A DNA stretch of 9,546 nt from Oscillospiraceae bacterium (GTDB lineage: Bacteria; Bacillota; Clostridia; Oscillospirales; Ruminococcaceae), in assembly GCA_019423445.1 (NCBI GenBank), contig JAHZBJ010000047.1, forward strand, positions 1-9,546. The letters are read 5' to 3'. Of this stretch, positions 1 to 6,481 are shown one piece after another; the stretch's first letter is position 1, and every line of letters starts with the position of its first letter. The position numbers and the translations under genes are program-made. The notes under the pieces are model-generated. The model ran no database searches, was not told the DNA's origin, and saw only the letters and a program-made list of their open reading frames with translations.

Positions 1-1144
1 AAGTCTCCCCGGTTTCCGGATCCACAATCTTGGTCTCCACATGGGGCATGGCGCGGCCCACAGTGCTCACCCGCAGCTCCAGGCTGTCCTCGGTAGTGGT
101 CATAGTGGTGGCAGGGGAAGCCTCAGTCTGTCCATAGGTAATGGTGATCTCCCGCATATTCATCCGTTCCACCACCTCCCGCATCACCTTGATGGGACAG
201 GGAGAACCGGCCATAATGCCGGTGCGCAGGCTGGAGAAATCATATTTGTCAAAGTCCGGGTGCTCCAGAATGGCAATATACATGGTGGGTACCCCATGGA
301 AAGCGGTACATTTCTCCCGGCTGATAGCGTCCATTACCTTCAGGGGGGAGTAAAGATCTACAGGCACCATGGAGGTGGCGTGGGTGAGACAGGCCATAGT
401 GGCCAAGACAAGGCCAAAACAGTGGAAAAAGGGCACCACCAGGCAGAGGCGGTCTTTTTCCGTAAACTTCATGCAGTCGCCAATCCCTTTTCCATTATTG
501 ATGATGTTGTAGTGGGTCAGCATAACCCCCTTGGGGAAACCAGTGGTACCAGAGGTGTACTGCATATTCACAACATCGTGGGGATCCAAAGCGTCTCCGA
601 TCTCCCGGAGCACTTCGTCAGGGATCACCTCTCCGTCCTTTTCCAGCTGGCTCCAGGGGGTCATTCCGTTGGGACACTCCCCACCGCCGGCGTAAACAAT
701 CTCATCCAGGAAGGGCAGCATGGGATTCAGGTGTTCCCACTTCTTCCCCAGGCCCTTGCACAGCTCCTGAACAATCTCCACATAGCTGGTGTCCTTAAAC
801 TTGTCGATCATCACCAAAATCTTGGAATCTGACTGTTTGAGAAGATATTCCAGCTCGAAAATCTTGTAGGCGGTGTTCACCGTCACCAGAATAGCGCCAA
901 TCTTGCTGGCGGCAAAAAGGGTAAGGAGCCACTCCGGCACATTGGTAGCCCAAATGGCGATTTTGTCCCCCTTCTTTACGCCGTGGGCCAGAAAACCTTT
1001 GGCGATTCGGTTTGCCTCCTCGTTAAATTCCTTCCATGTTCTGCGATACGGCCGATCGGTGTACTTGACCGCCTCACGGTCCGGATACATGGCCGCCACC
1101 TTCTCCAGCTGCCTGCCTACGGTAATGCTCATAAAGTCTTCCAT
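1..1144 (-). CDS. AMP-forming acyl-CoA synthetase, 3' end cut by the window edge
   Basis: This is an ANL-superfamily ligase that should activate a carboxylic acid to an acyl-AMP and then to an acyl-CoA thioester in the cytoplasm. The first 381 residues are visible. They include the phosphate-binding loop YTSGTTGFPKG at about residues 196-206 and the A5 motif YGQTE at about 337-341. The C-terminal hinge and catalytic-lysine motifs lie off the window. Spacing and motif wording resemble FadD/ACSF2-type medium- or long-chain acyl-CoA synthetases, but the substrate cannot be fixed from sequence. ATG at 1142-1144 is chosen because AGGAGG (1154-1159) sits 9 bases upstream and the N-terminus MEDFMSITVG starts the family fold. 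The frame stays open to base 1. It is read from its own promoter through a T-box leader, so it is not simply the last gene of the upstream operon. A distant homologue such as o-succinylbenzoate-CoA ligase is less likely. Confidence 0.93.
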   Translation of the reverse strand, partial: MEDFMSITVGRQLEKVAAMYPDREAVKYTDRPYRRTWKEFNEEANRIAKGFLAHGVKKGDKIAIWATNVPEWLLTLFAASKIGAILVTVNTAYKIFELEYLLKQSDSKILVMIDKFKDTSYVEIVQELCKGLGKKWEHLNPMLPFLDEIVYAGGGECPNGMTPWSQLEKDGEVIPDEVLREIGDALDPHDVVNMQYTSGTTGFPKGVMLTHYNIINNGKGIGDCMKFTEKDRLCLVVPFFHCFGLVLATMACLTHATSMVPVDLYSPLKVMDAISREKCTAFHGVPTMYIAILEHPDFDKYDFSSLRTGIMAGSPCPIKVMREVVERMNMREITITYGQTEASPATTMTTTEDSLELRVSTVGRAMPHVETKIVDPETGET

Positions 1145-1219
1145 GTGTCGTTACCTCCTGTAGTATAACAAGCATATGGGGGTTCTGTATTTCCAGGCGT
1201 CCAGCGGTACGAAAGCAAC

Positions 1220-1260
1220 AAAAAAGCCTTCGTCCTCTGATCATCTCAGAAGACGAAAGC
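1220..1260 (-). terminator. T-box-controlled intrinsic terminator
   Basis: A 15-bp stem (1246-1260 with 1226-1240, two G-U wobbles, loop GATGA) is followed directly by six U residues (1220-1225). It lies just downstream of the T-box motif and 75 bases before the acyl-CoA synthetase start. The 5' arm contains CUUUC, which can instead pair with GGAAG next to the T-box bulge. That gives the mutually exclusive terminator/antiterminator fold expected of a T-box riboswitch. Confidence 0.9.
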
Positions 1261-1490
1261 CATAAATGCTTCCGCGGTACCACTTCCATTGGCGCAAAGC
1301 GCCCGCTCACCCAGGTCCAACAACCCGTCCTCCCTTTAACGCTGGAGCTGCGTCCAAGCCTACTCCGACATCTTAAGCTGCCGTTTGGGTTGGCCACTCG
1401 GGAGTCAGTTCACCGATGAAAAACCTGCCGCTTCTCAGCAACCGCGGCTCTCTGGGAGGTTTCAGCATCTGCTACTCTTCTCCGTCAACG
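1220..1490 (-). promoter_or_regulatory. T-box riboswitch leader, probable tRNA-Leu (CUG) specificity
   Basis: The leader upstream of the acyl-CoA synthetase shows the T-box parts in order. Stem I has GACGGAG followed by the AGTA of the specifier loop (1473-1476), nested arms GATG/CATC and AAACCT/AGGTTT, and a GCCGC/GCGGC distal hairpin carrying an AG-rich loop. The 3' strand then reads GTGAA-CTG-ACTCCCG. The triplet after GAA is the expected specifier position, giving CUG (1406-1408), Leu. The conserved T-box GGAAGTGGTACCGCGG lies at 1272-1287, with bulge UGGU at 1279-1282. This matches an acceptor end with discriminator A, as tRNA-Leu has, though several other tRNAs do too. Uncharged tRNA should favour the antiterminator and read-through. 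The T-box call is very firm. The Leu assignment is inference, with ACU (Thr) the nearest alternative one base off. Confidence 0.93.
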
Positions 1491-1513
1491 TGTTTTTGCT
1501 GTTATTGTTTCAT

Positions 1514-1542
1514 ATCATATCAGCAGTTTTGTGATTTGTCAA
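1514..1542 (-). promoter_or_regulatory. Vegetative sigma-A type promoter for the T-box/acyl-CoA synthetase unit
   Basis: On the minus strand a perfect -35 TTGACA (1537-1542) is separated by exactly 17 bases from TATGAT (1514-1519), one mismatch from the consensus -10. A start of transcription near 1506 would place the T-box Stem I about 15-20 bases into the RNA, as is usual for T-box leaders. This is a strong constitutive-looking promoter, with control then exerted by the leader. Confidence 0.88.
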
Positions 1543-1596
1543 GACCCAGCCGCCATCACAAACCCACACCATACTCCTGCGCTTTTCTTTCCCGGC

Positions 1597-1640
1597 AAAA
1601 AGGCGGTACACCCCAATAAAAATGTTGAGGTGTACCGCCT
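1597..1640 (-). terminator. Intrinsic terminator ending the six-gene operon
   Basis: A perfect 12-bp inverted repeat (AGGCGGTACACC at 1601-1612 with its complement at 1629-1640) encloses a 16-base AU-rich loop. A run of five U residues follows on the minus strand (1597-1601). It lies about 50 bases past the stop of the DUF1667 gene and upstream of the T-box promoter, so it separates the two transcription units. Confidence 0.9.
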
Positions 1641-1691
1641 GAACCATATCGGGATCGGCCTCTTTTCTTGTCCTGTTCAGCCGGAGCAGGG

Positions 1692-2057
1692 TCATTTCAC
1701 CGCTTCCATGGACATAGCGGCCACCACGTCACATCCCGTGCCCAGGATATTTTGAATCAACACATCCCCTGCGGTCACCGGCGCTTTCGCTGTCACTTTG
1801 TAGACTTCCTCAAGACAGCTCTGAAGCTTATTTTTCGGCACTTCCTTTGTCCCGATAACTCCCAACCGGGGAAACTCTCCTCCTACAATCTTCACCGTGG
1901 AGGTCAGCATACGCATGGGATGCAGATATTCGTCCCTGGCATGGTCCACGCCTCTTTTGCAGTCATACCCGTAAAAAGAGAGCTCTCCATTCTGATCTGT
2001 AACCGTGATCGAGCAGCTCTTGGGGCAAACGATGCAAGTAAACTTCACCTGTTTCAT
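1692..2057 (-). CDS. DUF1667 small Cys-rich protein, partner of the GlpA-like dehydrogenase
   Basis: A 121-residue soluble protein with four cysteines near the N-terminus: C8, C11 and C15 in CIVCPKSC, and C33 in the DCKRG motif. This pattern typifies DUF1667, a family commonly encoded next to GlpA-like and NAD/FAD-type oxidoreductases in Clostridia, and it looks suited to binding an Fe-S cluster or metal. I infer an electron-transfer or assembly role that replaces the iron-sulfur subunit GlpC of the enterobacterial GlpABC complex. This has not been shown by anything in the sequence. I chose the ATG at 2055-2057 because GGAGGAGG (2067-2074) lies 9 bases upstream. A GTG at 2076-2078 gives seven more residues but has no matching SD. 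The gene starts 4 bases after the preceding stop, so translation is probably coupled. It is the last gene before the terminator. Confidence 0.88.
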   Translation of the reverse strand: MKQVKFTCIVCPKSCSITVTDQNGELSFYGYDCKRGVDHARDEYLHPMRMLTSTVKIVGGEFPRLGVIGTKEVPKNKLQSCLEEVYKVTAKAPVTAGDVLIQNILGTGCDVVAAMSMEAVK

Positions 2058-2061
2058 GCTG

Positions 2062-3315
2062 TCACACCTCCTCCACACTGATTACCGGGGAGCCATGGCA
2101 CTTTTCCAGGGAAATATCTGCACACAGCATCTCCGGCGGCAGAGCGATCTGGTGGCTCTTTTTATACAGCTCCGCGTCATCATCCCGCACAACGACACGG
2201 CAGCGGTTCAGAGGCTGGGCCACACGCAGATAGACCGAAAGGGGGCCGTCCAGGTTTTCCGGACGAATCCGCTGGGGCAGCATGACTCCTACGTTTTCAC
2301 CCCGTCCGAGTTCCAAATATGGGGCGGTTGTGTTCAACTTGCCGGCGATATATTTCACTGCGCTGCGGGCTGCTGTTTCGCCGGTAAGGGACACATAGTC
2401 CACCAGATCGAAAACAGCCGCCACATTGCCGCAGGCAAAGATACCCGGAATACTGGTCATCAGGCTCTCATCCACCAGGGGTCCTTTGGTGACAGGGTCC
2501 ATTTGGATACCCGCCCCCAGAGAAAGTTCGTTTTCAGGGATCAGCCCTACGGCCAGTACCAACAGGTCGCATTCGATATCCCGCTCGGTACCTGGAATAG
2601 GCTTCCGTTCCCCATCCACCTGCTGTACTGTGACCCGTTCCAGCCGCTCTTCCCCATATACCTGGGTGACAGTGGTGGAAAGATGCAGCGGGATACCGTA
2701 GTCATCCAGGCACTGGACCGCATTCCGGCGCAGTCCACCCAGGGTGGGCATGATTTCATATACTCCTTCCACCTGGACTCCCTCAAGGGTCATCCGCCGC
2801 GCCATAATGAGGCCGATATCACCGCTGCCCAGAATGACAGCCCGTTTGCCGGGGAGATATCCCTCGATATTGATGTACCGCTGCACCGCGCCGGCGGTGA
2901 GGATACCGCTGGGCCGTGTCCCCAGGATAAACACCTGGGCCCGGGTTCTTTCCCGGCAGCCCATGGCCAGGATGATGGCTCCGCAGCTGATCCGCACCAT
3001 GCCCTCAGCCTCATTGCAGGCGTAGATCACCCGGTCTTTCGTCACCTCCAGCACCATGGTGTTCAACAGGAAATCCACGCCAAGGGCCTTGGTATCGTCC
3101 AGGAAGGACTGGGCGTACTGACCGCCGGACATCCGTTTGCCAAACCGGTGGAGGCCAAACCCATCATGGATGCACTGACGCAGAATTCCTCCTGCCTGGA
3201 TATCCCGCTCAATCACAAGGACTTTTTCCGCACCCAGCCTTTTTGCTTCGGCTGCGGCGGCAAGGCCTGCCGGACCTCCGCCAATGACGGCAATATCCAC
3301 TGTCATCTGTTTCAT
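2062..3315 (-). CDS. NAD(P)/FAD-dependent oxidoreductase (GlpB-position flavoprotein)
   Basis: A 417-residue flavoprotein of the pyridine-nucleotide-disulfide oxidoreductase fold. The FAD Rossmann motif IGGGPAG is at residues 11-17 and the second, NAD(P)H-type, dinucleotide motif ILGSGDIGL is at about 161-169. The second FAD contact near the C-terminus is GIFACGN (about 291-297). A Cys in the segment GGILRQCIHDGFG (C48) is typical of the clostridial relatives that sit beside GlpA-like proteins. There is no redox-active CxxC of the thioredoxin-reductase type. Its likely role is to carry electrons between the GlpA-like subunit and NAD(P) or another carrier. The ATG overlaps the previous stop codon as ATGA (3312-3315), which implies translational coupling and a fixed subunit ratio, and AAGGAGG lies about 10 bases upstream. 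ATG at 3304-3306 is a weaker alternative start. The family call is firm; the physiological electron acceptor is unknown. Confidence 0.92.
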   Translation of the reverse strand: MKQMTVDIAVIGGGPAGLAAAAEAKRLGAEKVLVIERDIQAGGILRQCIHDGFGLHRFGKRMSGGQYAQSFLDDTKALGVDFLLNTMVLEVTKDRVIYACNEAEGMVRISCGAIILAMGCRERTRAQVFILGTRPSGILTAGAVQRYINIEGYLPGKRAVILGSGDIGLIMARRMTLEGVQVEGVYEIMPTLGGLRRNAVQCLDDYGIPLHLSTTVTQVYGEERLERVTVQQVDGERKPIPGTERDIECDLLVLAVGLIPENELSLGAGIQMDPVTKGPLVDESLMTSIPGIFACGNVAAVFDLVDYVSLTGETAARSAVKYIAGKLNTTAPYLELGRGENVGVMLPQRIRPENLDGPLSVYLRVAQPLNRCRVVVRDDDAELYKKSHQIALPPEMLCADISLEKCHGSPVISVEEV

Positions 3316-5051
3316 TCGCCATCGGCCTCCTTTCGGGTTTCCTCAGCAAGGATATAGGATCCCTCATCTTTCAGGTTGATCTCCACCCACTCTTTGCCCA
3401 GCTCCCGGGCCAGAATCTCCACAATTTTCTGCTGGCAGAAACCGCCCTGGCAGCGGCCCATACCTGCCCTGGTGCGCCGCTTGATCCCATCAACGCTGGT
3501 AGGCACCACCGGAGAATGGATGGCGTCCAGGATCTCGCCTTCGGTGATTGTTTCACACCGGCATATCACATGCCCGTACTTGGGATTCTTGGCAATCAAA
3601 GCATCCTGCTCCTCCCGGGAGAGATTCCGGAAGTTTGCCTTGGGTTGAAGTTCCGGATCAAAGCTGAGGTTATCCTTGACTTCGAAGCCGGTATTTTTGC
3701 AGTCCTCCAGAAGAATCCCCTCCACCATTTCCGCTATGGCAGGGGCGGAAGCGAATCCGGGGGACTGAATCGCCGCAACGTTCAAAAAGCCCGGGACCTT
3801 TTTAGACATCCCGATGATAAAGTCTTCCTTGTAATCTGCCGCCCGAACTCCGGTGAAGAAGGTAATGACATCCGACGGTTTGAGATAATCGACTGTATCG
3901 TATGCCCGGGCAAGCGCATAATCCAAGTCGGCTTTGTAGGTAGCGGTATCATCTTTGTACGGAGTTTCGGTAGCCGAAGGACCGGAGTGGATGTTTCCTT
4001 CCGGCGAAGCGCCGCAGCCGCCGCCCTTGGATTCCTCATTCCGTGTTTTTGAGACTACGCCCACCCCGCGGCTGTAGGGGTATTTGATCCGCTTGTCAAA
4101 AACGGGAATCGTTCCCCTGCGCGCGTGAATGGTGAAGAACTTGTCATCCACCATTTCCGCCACATCGTCGGCATGAACTCCGGCGGCGTTGATGATGTAG
4201 CGGGTTCTGATCAGTCCCTTTCTGGTGACAACCGAGAAATCCCGGTCTCCATGAATATCAATGCAGTACACCTGGGCTCCCAGAATGAAGCGGACACCGT
4301 TGAGGGCCGCGCTATTAGCCAAGGCGACCACCACTTCATAGGGCTCCACCGCTCCCATGGTGGTGTTCATTGTGGCGACAATGGGCCGGCCCTTGATATT
4401 GGGCTCCATGCGAAGCAGCTCATCCACATCGATAAAACCGCAGCCCGGGACCCCGTTTTTCTTGGCGGTATCCACGATATATTGCAGCGTCTTGCGGTCC
4501 TCCTCATCATAACCGATGCCGAAGCCGCCCCGGCGCTTCATATTGAACTTCAGCTCCTGCTGGAGCTGCGTATACATGGCGTTTCCTTTTACATTCAGCT
4601 TTGCCTTCAGTGTGCCCGCCTTGGCCATATGCCCCGGATGGATCGCCCCGGAGTTTGCCTTGGAAGCGCCCATGCACACATCGTCATGCATATCTACCAC
4701 GGCGATACGCAGATCATGTCGAGCCAGAGTACGGGCCACCGTACAGCCACTGACCCCCGCGCCGACGATCAGAACGTCCACATCTGCGATTTCACCGGTT
4801 TCCCTTGCCTTTTGGATTTCCCGGGAATAATCAGGCACCGGGATCTCCAGGCCTTTGACTGTAATATTGTTCAGGACGCTGTATACCCCGGGGATTCTCC
4901 CGGCAATATGCCCGATATCCACGACATGCTGCCAGACATCCACCTGGCCGGTAAGGATCACAACCTGATCCTCTCTCTCCTGAAAACCGATATCATAATT
5001 TTTAAGGTGGTCAAATTGCGCCAATTTTTCCCTGAACTGGGATTCGAGCAT
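3312..5051 (-). CDS. GlpA-like FAD-dependent dehydrogenase with N-terminal BON-like domain and C-terminal BFD [2Fe-2S] domain
   Basis: A 579-residue protein, about 90 longer than the usual clostridial GlpA-like protein. Residues about 15-67 look like a BON domain, with the pattern VVILTGQV, a helix, then IPGVYSVLNNITV. A DAO-type FAD domain follows, with VGAGVSG at 96-102 and the family signature GASKANSG (128-135). The C-terminal BFD-like [2Fe-2S] region has C497 and C499 (CRC) and C534/C539 (GRCQGGFC). Relatives oxidise sn-glycerol-3-phosphate to DHAP or act on 2-hydroxyacids. Here the segment after the signature reads AIHPGH, where I recall IVHAGF/Y in close relatives, so the substrate may differ. 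The start at 5049-5051 is preferred because an eight-G tract (5059-5066) gives an SD about 7 bases away. ATG 5070-5072 has no SD, and a start at 5261 would overlap the permease gene by about 105 bases. Together with the next two genes it forms a probable three-part redox complex. Confidence 0.93.
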   Translation of the reverse strand: MLESQFREKLAQFDHLKNYDIGFQEREDQVVILTGQVDVWQHVVDIGHIAGRIPGVYSVLNNITVKGLEIPVPDYSREIQKARETGEIADVDVLIVGAGVSGCTVARTLARHDLRIAVVDMHDDVCMGASKANSGAIHPGHMAKAGTLKAKLNVKGNAMYTQLQQELKFNMKRRGGFGIGYDEEDRKTLQYIVDTAKKNGVPGCGFIDVDELLRMEPNIKGRPIVATMNTTMGAVEPYEVVVALANSAALNGVRFILGAQVYCIDIHGDRDFSVVTRKGLIRTRYIINAAGVHADDVAEMVDDKFFTIHARRGTIPVFDKRIKYPYSRGVGVVSKTRNEESKGGGCGASPEGNIHSGPSATETPYKDDTATYKADLDYALARAYDTVDYLKPSDVITFFTGVRAADYKEDFIIGMSKKVPGFLNVAAIQSPGFASAPAIAEMVEGILLEDCKNTGFEVKDNLSFDPELQPKANFRNLSREEQDALIAKNPKYGHVICRCETITEGEILDAIHSPVVPTSVDGIKRRTRAGMGRCQGGFCQQKIVEILARELGKEWVEINLKDEGSYILAEETRKEADGE

Positions 5052-5058
5052 GGGCTTT

Positions 5059-5066
5059 CCCCCCCC
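5059..5066 (-). promoter_or_regulatory. Unusual G8 ribosome-binding tract of the GlpA-like gene
   Basis: The only SD-like sequence before the GlpA-like start is AAA followed by eight G residues and then AAAGCCC-ATG. It can pair with the anti-SD in several registers. A second in-frame ATG (5070-5072) lies upstream of the tract, so the tract is either purely a ribosome-binding site or, if that ATG is used, coding for Gly residues. The tract decides the choice of start for this gene. Confidence 0.6.
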
Positions 5067-5083
5067 TTTCATATTGCCGCCAG

Positions 5084-5115
5084 CGCTTCCCCGCCGGTAT
5101 TCCGACGGGGAAGCG
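5084..5115 (-). other. Strong intergenic hairpin between permease and GlpA-like genes, no U-tract
   Basis: A 14-bp stem (5084-5097 with 5102-5115, one G-U pair) with a four-base AATA loop lies in the 104-base gap after the permease stop. On the minus strand it is followed by CUGGCGGC rather than U residues, so it is not a standard intrinsic terminator. It probably protects the 3' end of the upstream message or adjusts relative expression within the operon. A weak, read-through terminator is possible. Confidence 0.7.
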
Positions 5116-5155
5116 TCTGTGCAGAACCGCCACAAATGTGTGCAGGGTCTAGCTA

Positions 5156-6403
5156 TTATTCCGCTGCGGCTTTTTCCGCTGCTTTCTTGGCCATGGCTTT
5201 GCGCCCGTACTCGGGCAGGAAGATGGTGGTGGCGAACCAGATCAGAGGAGAAAGGCAGCAAACCTTCAAAGCGCCGGCAAGGCCCATGGACTCGTTGAGG
5301 GCGTTGACCAGAACGCCGGCCAGAGTACCGCCCACGCTGGTAAGCGTGAGGATGAAACTGATGCCGCCGCCAATTGCCGCAGGACTGATCCCAGGTAGTT
5401 TATAGACGTGGGTCATGGCCACCGGCACAAAGGCATAGGCGCCATAGCCCGCGATGAAAAAGCAGATGGCAATGAGAGGAACATTCGGGATAACCAGAGG
5501 CAGGAAGTACATCACCGGCAGAATGAGTCCCCAGGGCCAGAGCATGAGCTTATCCACGCCGATCATATCCGCCAATTTGGGGGCGGTGAGGGAGCCAATG
5601 ATAGATCCTACCGGGATAAGGCCCAGGAGAACGCCGGAAACTTCCAGGCTGATGCCCAGGTCCTCGGCGGCGTAGGTGGGCCAGAAAGTGGTGATTGCAA
5701 TCCAAACCAGGGTTGTGCCGGGCCAGCCGATCCCCAGCAGCCAAACCGAGCGGTGCTTGAGGGCTTCGCCGATGGGATGGAAGAAGGGCTTCTTCTGGGC
5801 GGGGACAATTTTGCCCACTGCTTCATTTTCTTTGAAGAGGACGATCCAGAGCACACCGATGATGACGCCGATGCCGCCGAAAACGGCCAGCACCGACCGC
5901 CAGGAACCCAGAATGCCGATCAGGGGAACCGTGACCGACAATGCGAAATACTGGCCCACAGTGCCTACGGCATTCTCAATGCCGTTGAGGCCTCCCAGGC
6001 GGGATTTGGGGATCCAGTTGGTCTTGACCAGCGCCAGGGGAGCGATGATGCCGGACCCGGCAGCAGCCATCATGATACGGCCGATATAAAGGCCGGTAAC
6101 ACTGTTGGCCATACCGTGGAGGATCAAGGAGGCTCCCAGGACGATATACACGATGGCCAGGAAGTATTTCGGATTGGCCCGGGCGGCAAACATAGCCAGG
6201 GGAATGTAGACGATAACCTTCACGAGAAAGGCCAGGGAGCTGAGTGAGGACCCCAGACTGACGGAGTCCACCCCCATCTCCTCACACATATAAGGCAGGA
6301 TCAGACCCAGGGCGAAGGTGCCAAAATAGGACAATAGAATCGCAATCCATCCGAAGGATGTAAGTAGCATACCTCTGCCGGGAATCTTTTCTTTCGTTGC
6401 CAT
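5156..6403 (-). CDS. MFS permease
   Basis: A 415-residue, strongly hydrophobic protein with about 12 membrane segments split 6+6 around a polar central loop (about 190-220, KENEAVGKIVPAQKKP). The cytosolic loop between helices 8 and 9 reads APKLADMIGVDK, which fits the MFS motif-A pattern G-x-L-a-D-x-x-G. The N-terminus is short and has no cleavable signal. The C-terminus ends in a charged Lys/Ala tail. The ATG at 6401-6403 has AGGAGGG (6409-6415) just upstream. It lies between a sugar-type kinase and a GlpA-like dehydrogenase, so it most likely imports the unphosphorylated substrate that the kinase then traps. The E. coli ygc region also carries an MFS permease (yqcE) beside an FGGY kinase. 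It is clearly not a GlpF-type glycerol facilitator. The substrate is unknown. Confidence 0.93.
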   Translation of the reverse strand: MATKEKIPGRGMLLTSFGWIAILLSYFGTFALGLILPYMCEEMGVDSVSLGSSLSSLAFLVKVIVYIPLAMFAARANPKYFLAIVYIVLGASLILHGMANSVTGLYIGRIMMAAAGSGIIAPLALVKTNWIPKSRLGGLNGIENAVGTVGQYFALSVTVPLIGILGSWRSVLAVFGGIGVIIGVLWIVLFKENEAVGKIVPAQKKPFFHPIGEALKHRSVWLLGIGWPGTTLVWIAITTFWPTYAAEDLGISLEVSGVLLGLIPVGSIIGSLTAPKLADMIGVDKLMLWPWGLILPVMYFLPLVIPNVPLIAICFFIAGYGAYAFVPVAMTHVYKLPGISPAAIGGGISFILTLTSVGGTLAGVLVNALNESMGLAGALKVCCLSPLIWFATTIFLPEYGRKAMAKKAAEKAAAE

Positions 6404-6481
6404 AGTTACCCTCCTGTTGTCTTCTTTCTTCTCATATTTCTCACAGTGACAAAGGACTTATGGTCGTATTCCTGCAAAGAA

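Noticed and set aside
41..832. 263-codon open frame on the plus strand
   Set aside because: It is antisense to the acyl-CoA synthetase, whose minus-strand frame carries YTSGTTG and YGQTE and continues off the window.
1162..1167. TATACT on the minus strand as a second -10 element
   Set aside because: It lies only three bases from the SD of the acyl-CoA synthetase and has no -35 at 16-18 bases. The complete promoter at 1514-1542 suffices.
1074..1397. 107-codon minus-strand open frame over the leader region
   Set aside because: It coincides with the T-box antiterminator and terminator and overlaps the acyl-CoA synthetase start in another frame. RNA structure explains the region better.
2005..3357. 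450-codon open frame on the plus strand
   Set aside because: It is antisense to the FAD oxidoreductase, which has clear motifs, an SD and coupling to its neighbours. The plus-strand translation shows no recognisable domain and its length follows from GC-rich third positions.
5052..5261. 70-residue N-terminal extension of the GlpA-like protein from an ATG at 5261
   Set aside because: It would overlap the 3' end of the permease gene by about 105 bases, run through the hairpin, and encode unconserved Arg/Ser/His-rich sequence. No SD precedes it.
4125..5405. 426-codon open frame on the plus strand
   Set aside because: It lies opposite the GlpA-like gene and the end of the permease gene, crosses their intergenic hairpin, and has no family resemblance.
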